From positions 1-64,000 of the forward strand of contig JBEVTI010000033.1 in the NCBI GenBank assembly GCA_041156125.1: DNA of 64,000 nucleotides, written 5' to 3'. Positions 59,275 through 64,000 of the stretch are shown in pieces; the stretch's first letter is position 1; each line of letters starts with the position of its first letter. A program made the translations under genes and the position numbers. Under the pieces are notes generated by a model. The model did no database searches and was not told the origin of the DNA. It saw only the letters and a list, made by a program, of their open reading frames with translations. Source of the stretch: Paraktedonobacter carboxidivorans. Its GTDB lineage: Bacteria; Chloroflexota; Ktedonobacteria; Ktedonobacterales; Ktedonobacteraceae.

Positions 59275-59688
59275 TTACAGGTCAGCGTGTGGGGGAGAGG
59301 CAAGCTCTACCTGCTCTAACCAGCAAGCGAAATTGGCTATCTTGCCAGTACCACTCAGGTTAAGCGCGTCAGTCACCAGGAGCAGTTGGCAATTATTACT
59401 GCTGGTTGATGGCGTAAACAGCCCCAATACGCTCCCCTTCATCCATACCCAGGCTGTGCCTCCTGAGAGCACACCACCTGGTATCTGTGGACCGTTAATA
59501 CCTGACAGGGCAAGCTTGTAAAGGAAACCTGGAAAATTTGCAGGTGGCGTATCTCCTTGGGCCAGATAATCGAACGTTGCCGAGATCTTATAGTGTTTTC
59601 CCCCTTCAAGTGGGAAAACACTTCCCAGCGTGTACTGCCCATTGGGATAGATCGAGCCTCCAGCCCAGCTGATAAAGACATTGGTCAT
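59275..59688 (-). CDS. Stand-alone copy of the domain found at the end of the phosphoesterase
   Basis: A 137-residue protein from ATG 59688 ('tggagg' nine bases upstream). It is clearly homologous to the last 140 residues of the next gene: both have 'ISW' near the start, then 'YKISATFDYLAQGDTPP' against 'YRISAVFDYLAQGDTPP', 'GPQIPGGVLSGGTAWVWMKG' against 'GPQIPGGILSGGTAWMWVKG', and 'LSGTGKI' against 'ISGTGAI'. It seems all-beta and has no signal peptide. The domain is not one I know. It lies 60 bp downstream of the phosphoesterase gene and is probably co-transcribed. Confidence 0.72.
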   Translation of the reverse strand: MTNVFISWAGGSIYPNGQYTLGSVFPLEGGKHYKISATFDYLAQGDTPPANFPGFLYKLALSGINGPQIPGGVLSGGTAWVWMKGSVLGLFTPSTSSNNCQLLLVTDALNLSGTGKIANFACWLEQVELASPPHADL

Positions 59689-59748
59689 GGTTTTTCCTCC
59701 AGACATAAGACGCATTTCTAGAGAGCGTTTCTGAGGTATGTTGCACTT

Positions 59749-61668
59749 TTACGAAGCTATCTGGCTTTCTTGAGAGGGCGGCTGGAAAACTTCTACCGTG
59801 AGTTTAAAGTCGTGTATCGCTCCAGTGCCGCTGATGGAAGGCGCTTCAATTACCATGTACAATTCGCAGAGGCCAGTAGCAGACGAGGTAAACAACCCCA
59901 TGATAGCCCCTTTGACCCACATCCAGGCTGTACCCCCTGAGAGTATGCCGCCTGGGATTTGTGGGCCGACAGCGCCATTGATGACACAGGAAAGGTGGTA
60001 CGCGATGCCTGGAAATTCTGGCGGTGGCGTGTCTCCTTGTGCCAGGTAGTCGAACACTGCTGATATTCTATAAGTCTGCCCACTTACCACAGAAAAATCT
60101 CCGAGCAGATATCCCCGACTACTTCTGCTAGGGACTACGTGTTCTGCTGTCCATGAGATGAACGTAACTGGCATGATATTACCCTCCAGAACCCTTGTAG
60201 AGGCGTTCGTAGTGTTTGATATATTCTGGCTATAGCCTTTCACCCATGTGATCGCGCCTGTTTTTGTGGAACCCTGGAGAATATCGAACGAACTATCGCT
60301 GACTCTCGCCAGGGCAAAGCCGCCAAAATCACTGCACATTCCTGGGCGGAACTGCATAAAGTACTTCGTCGAATTCGGAATTTGTATGCCATCAGGAAAG
60401 TTTCCTGGATTGTGAACATGCCCGGTCAGCAAAGCAATCACATTGTATGGTTCAAGAATTCTCAGGAAAGCATCTCTCTGTGCCCTGGTCCAATTAGGTT
60501 GCTTGTCGCTGACGCTGTCAAAGGCGTAGTGCTGAACAATGATGATCGGTCGTGAGATATCTCGTTGGGCCAGTTGATTCTTGAGCCATGCTATACCGTC
60601 CTCGCGACCGTTCTCGCTATCGCCGCCGTAGACGTGCATCTGAAAGACATCAACTGGTCCCAGGTTCACACAATAGTTCAAGCTGTGTGACTTCCAGCAA
60701 TAAGCACTTGCATCGCCAGTGCCATCAATGGCTGTCACAGGAGTGACGTGAGTCTTCCTTCCCCAGACACCAGTGTGTGCCTGGCAGATGAAATTCCACA
60801 TCTGGTAACGATTGTAATCAGCGGGTTCTGAGAAAGCCTGCCAGGAATTACAGCCTGCCCACCTCCACCACCAGCCAACTTTGGGAGCATATTCGGTCTG
60901 AATATCATGATTACCCAGCCCAAAGTAGGCATTTGCGTACCTGGTTTTTACTGCGCTGCTTCGATACGAGAAATCCTTCTGGAACAAATAGCGCGTCATC
61001 GCTACTTCCCAGCCTCCTTTGAATGATGGGGGCTCGTGGATGAACTGGTCGATCCAATCGTAGTCCCCACCTGCCTGGGAGAGATCTCCAGCAAAGAAAA
61101 TGCCAGCAATTGGACCAACAGTTTGTCCTTCACAATGGAGATGGAAGCCTGTTGGCCACTTCGTTCCCTCAAGCCCGTTCAAGCAGCTATTGAGCTGACT
61201 AAGCGCTTTAATCCTGGGATTTTCATCGTTTTGACCATCTACCCGACTGGGCTGAGGATCATGAAGAAAGATAAAGGTCGTCACATTCTGCCTATCCTGA
61301 GCAGACCCTTTCCCCACAGCTTTTGCCTGGATTATCTCACGAATAGTCTCCAGTCTTGTCGCCAGGTCTGGCAGACGAGAGAGTTCAAGCTCTCGCTCTG
61401 GCGACGGCGGAAACAAACTATAATCCTCTACAATAGCGGGAGCAGGCAGTTGTTGCAGCTGTTGTTCTTCGTCCAGGTAGCCCGCGAGCTGGAGTTGCAC
61501 GAGTAAGTCAACAGGCCCCTCGCGTTGCATAATCGTGTGGAGAGGTTCAGGATCGGCTCTGAGTTCGACCTCGAACTCACGGATCTGCGCGTGAAATTCT
61601 GCTAAAGCTGGATTAGCTAGTAGCGCAGCCAGCACATTTTCAAATTGCTGGCGCTCGTCGTTCTCCAT
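59749..61668 (-). CDS. Calcineurin-like metallophosphoesterase with N- and C-terminal extra domains
   Basis: A 639-residue protein. Residues 1-110 are helical and acidic ('LAALLANPALAEFHAQIREF'), of no known family. The metallophosphoesterase domain (about 125-470) has Asp in 'FIFLHDPQPS', 'GIFFAGDLSQAGGDYDW', 'AYFGLGNHDIQ', 'IIIVQHYAFD' and 'ALLTGHVHNPG', all five metal-binding motifs. The C-terminal 140 residues are a beta-rich domain shared with the small gene downstream ('GPQIPGGILSGGTAWMWVKG'). No signal peptide is seen. Ribosome site 'aggaga' precedes ATG 61668. The substrate could be a phosphate ester or phosphodiester; none can be named. Relatives with a similar core act outside the cell. 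Confidence 0.8.
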   Translation of the reverse strand: MENDERQQFENVLAALLANPALAEFHAQIREFEVELRADPEPLHTIMQREGPVDLLVQLQLAGYLDEEQQLQQLPAPAIVEDYSLFPPSPERELELSRLPDLATRLETIREIIQAKAVGKGSAQDRQNVTTFIFLHDPQPSRVDGQNDENPRIKALSQLNSCLNGLEGTKWPTGFHLHCEGQTVGPIAGIFFAGDLSQAGGDYDWIDQFIHEPPSFKGGWEVAMTRYLFQKDFSYRSSAVKTRYANAYFGLGNHDIQTEYAPKVGWWWRWAGCNSWQAFSEPADYNRYQMWNFICQAHTGVWGRKTHVTPVTAIDGTGDASAYCWKSHSLNYCVNLGPVDVFQMHVYGGDSENGREDGIAWLKNQLAQRDISRPIIIVQHYAFDSVSDKQPNWTRAQRDAFLRILEPYNVIALLTGHVHNPGNFPDGIQIPNSTKYFMQFRPGMCSDFGGFALARVSDSSFDILQGSTKTGAITWVKGYSQNISNTTNASTRVLEGNIMPVTFISWTAEHVVPSRSSRGYLLGDFSVVSGQTYRISAVFDYLAQGDTPPPEFPGIAYHLSCVINGAVGPQIPGGILSGGTAWMWVKGAIMGLFTSSATGLCELYMVIEAPSISGTGAIHDFKLTVEVFQPPSQESQIAS

Positions 61669-62046
61669 GGTAATGTCTCTCCTATAAGTGCTAAACTATT
61701 TCTCTCCTATAAGTGCTATCCATCAAACACTTGAAAAACATTTCTCCATTGTTTTACCTCCAGGCATATTTTGAGGCGAGCAATGGCCGTAGATTACTCT
61801 CCTCCATCAAACGCGCTAGAGACAGCTAAGGATAGCGTGGGGATCTCTTGAAAGCGTGAAATGGCTGTTTCTCTCTATAATCTTGTGGCCTGTTTGCTTT
61901 CCTGTTGCCAGTATAGATTATTTAACATGAGATTCTCGTCGTCTAAATAGAGTATTTACTTGGGAAGAGGAGCTACTATAAACGGAGTAGGGTGTCTTCA
62001 GGAGTAGGGAGATGGAATTGTCCACTTATTTTGCTCACAGGCTCGC
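61669..62046. other. Intergenic region with a duplicated Shine-Dalgarno segment
   Basis: 'tctctcctataagtgcta' occurs at 61676-61693 and again at 61701-61718, a direct repeat with 25-bp spacing; on the minus strand each copy holds 'aggagaga', of which the first serves the phosphoesterase gene. The rest has no gene or clear hairpin. Confidence 0.45.
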
Positions 62047-64000
62047 TTACTGCTTGGAGGTGTTCTTCAGGATCTGCGGATGTTCCAGGGCATAGCGAGT
62101 GGCTGCGCTGCGCGAGGAGACTCCCAGTTTGGCATAAATGGAGCGCACATGAGTATTGACAGTTACCGAGCTTACAATAAGGTACCTGGCAATTTGCGGA
62201 TTGGTCAGACCCTCGGCTAACAGATGCAGCACTTCATTCTCGCGTGCCGTCAGTCCATGAGTTGCTTCGGGTTGCCCATGTGTGGCGTGCCGGGATGCTG
62301 AGAGAACCCTGCGCGGCTGCCTGGCGCCTGGCTCTTTCTCCTCTGAGGCCAGCACTTGCTTGACGGTCAAGCTACTCCCCCTGGCCCATTCCTCGGCGAA
62401 TCTGTCTTTGCCAAGCCTGGCACGCGCGAGCGCCAGGGATGCTTCATCAGGGGAGCGTACCAGATAAAGATGTCTTACGCGAATCGTCTGGTGGAGCGCC
62501 TCCTCCGCACCCCAGAGACGCGCTGCCCAGGCAGGCTTGCCTTGTGCCGCGACCACTTCTCCCAGACCCACCAGACAGGCAGTGACCAGCCAGGGCTCAT
62601 CGACCTGCGTGCCGCGCTCCAGGCTTTCCTGGTAAAGCGCAAAGGCCGCGTCAAAGTCGCGCTGCTTAAAAGCGATGCGGCCCACGACAAGGATAGAATG
62701 CGCCAGGCAGCGAGGCTCTCCGAACTCTCGGACCATAGTCAGGCTCTCTTCGCTGACTGCCCGCGCTTGCTCATACTCCTCCAGGTCAAGATAGCCATAG
62801 GCAGACAGGAAGAGTGCTTCCGCCATTTTCCAGCGGTCTCCCAGTTCCCTGGCCAACTGGAGATTCTCCGCGCTCATCTCTCGTACGACAGCATAACGGT
62901 GCTGCGCAAGCGCAACGTGACCAATCCCATTGAGGGCAAAGGCCATACCCTGTCTGTCTTCAAGTTTGCGGTAGAGTTCCAGGCTTTCTTCTAACAGTGA
63001 TGCGGCTCTGCTGTTATCGCCGCGATAAAAGCAGAAACTACCAGCGGCGAAAAGCGCCTTTGCTCGGATGGGCATCTCAACATCAGCGCTATCAACCAGG
63101 GCTTTCTCCAGCCAGCGATGTCCTTCGTGCATATGATTACGCATAGTCCAGAAGCGGGCCAGAGAACCCTCAAGGCGCAGAGCCAGTTTTATCTGACCTG
63201 TCTCGATCAACCAGTTCAAAGCTGCGCGCAGATTATCATGCTCTTGCTCAAGTCTTTCCAGCCAGGTAAGCTGATCTGCCCCGTTTAGATTCACCTCTGC
63301 CTCTTCGGCCAGGTCCAGGAAGTACTCCGCGTGGTCTCTGAAACGCTGTCTGGCTTCATCGCTGGCTTCTAAACATGCCAGGCCATACTCGCGGATCGTT
63401 TCAAGCATCCACAGGCGTAGTTCTCCGCTTGCTTCTTCGCTGCGGAACACAAAGCTTTTATCGAGAAGCGAACCAATTCTATCCACCAGTTGCCCTATTC
63501 CACCATTGCCAGTTCCACAAATCGCCTCTATGGCCTCCAATGTAGAGCCACCTACAAAGACAGAGAGTCCGCGAAAGAGCGCCTGTTCCGATCTGGTGAG
63601 CAGATCATAACTCCATTGCAGGGTGTTTTGTAGCGTCTTTTGTCGCCAATGGGCATCTTGTGCGCCAGCAGTTAGCAGCGGTAAACGGCGTTGCAGCAGT
63701 TTCAGCAAGGTGCGTGGAGGCAGAAAGTTACTCCGGGCGGCGGCTAGCTCGATGGCCAGCGGTAAGCCATCCAGGCGCGTACAAATCTCGACAATGGCCT
63801 GACTGTTGGCTGCTGTCAATTGAAAGTCGCTTTTGAGAGCCTGAGCACGCTCAACAAAGAGCTGAATAGCTGGAGCATGCATAAGTTGCTCAAGAGTGTC
63901 GGCAGATTGGCACCCTGGAACGGGGAATGGCAGTACCTCAAAGACCTGCTCTCCCTGCACGCGCAAGAGGGCGCGGCTGGTAACGAGGATTTTGAGGAGC
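62047..64000 (-). CDS. NB-ARC/TPR/LuxR-type regulator, N-terminus beyond the window
   Basis: At least 651 residues, open to the window edge ('LLKILVTSRALLRVQGEQ', the sensor part of an NB-ARC ATPase), so the P-loop lies outside. Next are 'RLDGLPLAIELAAARSNFLP' and 'WSYDLLTRSEQALFRGLSVF', the usual NB-ARC helical and winged domains. About 300 residues of TPR-like repeats follow ('DDSRAASLLEESLELYRKLE'-like units). At the end is a LuxR helix-turn-helix ('LTARENEVLHLLAEGLTNPQ', 'VSSVTVNTHVRSIYAKLGV'). It belongs to the MalT/AfsR-like STAND regulators, which are ATP-driven transcription activators sensing a ligand through the TPRs. It has the same core as the protein at 4384 but the DNA-binding domain at the other end. 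Confidence 0.92.
   Translation of the reverse strand, partial: LLKILVTSRALLRVQGEQVFEVLPFPVPGCQSADTLEQLMHAPAIQLFVERAQALKSDFQLTAANSQAIVEICTRLDGLPLAIELAAARSNFLPPRTLLKLLQRRLPLLTAGAQDAHWRQKTLQNTLQWSYDLLTRSEQALFRGLSVFVGGSTLEAIEAICGTGNGGIGQLVDRIGSLLDKSFVFRSEEASGELRLWMLETIREYGLACLEASDEARQRFRDHAEYFLDLAEEAEVNLNGADQLTWLERLEQEHDNLRAALNWLIETGQIKLALRLEGSLARFWTMRNHMHEGHRWLEKALVDSADVEMPIRAKALFAAGSFCFYRGDNSRAASLLEESLELYRKLEDRQGMAFALNGIGHVALAQHRYAVVREMSAENLQLARELGDRWKMAEALFLSAYGYLDLEEYEQARAVSEESLTMVREFGEPRCLAHSILVVGRIAFKQRDFDAAFALYQESLERGTQVDEPWLVTACLVGLGEVVAAQGKPAWAARLWGAEEALHQTIRVRHLYLVRSPDEASLALARARLGKDRFAEEWARGSSLTVKQVLASEEKEPGARQPRRVLSASRHATHGQPEATHGLTARENEVLHLLAEGLTNPQIARYLIVSSVTVNTHVRSIYAKLGVSSRSAATRYALEHPQILKNTSKQ

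Overview
The window looks like chromosomal DNA from a filamentous, soil-type Chloroflexota of the class Ktedonobacteria. This is inferred from gene content and mid-50s GC, not from a marker gene. The pointers are NB-ARC/TPR regulators, Rpn-type PD-(D/E)XK proteins with repetitive tails, a sigma factor followed by a membrane beta-propeller protein, a TIR protein, a K+-independent type membrane pyrophosphatase, and many small lineage-specific genes. There are no rRNA or tRNA genes, no CRISPR array and no intact transposase.

Layout. 1-4.1 kb: end of an aldo/keto reductase, an exonuclease relic, an orphan zinc-finger anti-sigma protein, CcdA, and a secreted trypsin-like protease with a small companion. 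4.4-9.6 kb: XRE/NB-ARC/TPR regulator, WYL regulator and MFS exporter. 10.1-12.9 kb: ECF-like sigma factor and a HEAT-membrane-WD40 protein. 13.1-15.4 kb: TetR regulon with two identical operators, a DUF302 protein and a frameshifted alpha/beta hydrolase. 15.4-18.3 kb: solitary Eco57I-like DNA methyltransferase. 18.8-22.4 kb: Rpn protein, DNA ligase LigA and an ABM protein. 22.6-26.1 kb: a replication-initiator-like protein bracketed by copies of a short repeat, beside an iteron-like array and an IS200/IS605-like end. 26.1-30 kb: two-component system and a repeat lipoprotein. 30.3-34.6 kb: membrane H+-pyrophosphatase next to a soluble family II pyrophosphatase. 34.7-40.2 kb: M28 peptidase with a PKD domain, ubiquitin-like/WD40 membrane protein, polyprenyl synthase and a zinc-binding membrane protein. 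40.7-46.5 kb: KGG protein, folC-folP, a second Rpn protein and an acyl-CoA ligase. 46.7-53.2 kb: nested inverted repeat, pentapeptide-TIR-coiled-coil protein, frameshifted GNAT, RsbU-like phosphatase, a decayed nucleosidase with a truncated dCTP-deaminase-like gene, and a C39-like peptidase. 53.3-59.2 kb: LacI-controlled glycosidase locus. 59.3-64 kb: metallophosphoesterase sharing a new-looking domain with a small neighbour, then an NB-ARC/LuxR regulator cut by the window edge.

Two themes stand out. Many gene ends carry long, nearly perfect inverted repeats (arms of 16-38 bp) whose sequences are unrelated to each other. Most sit where terminators are expected, but a few do not. Two unrelated N-terminal cytoplasmic-type domains (HEAT; YukD-like) are joined through an internal twin-arginine-like membrane anchor to a seven-bladed WD40 propeller. 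Three genes carry single-base frameshifts, which could be true decay or sequence error.
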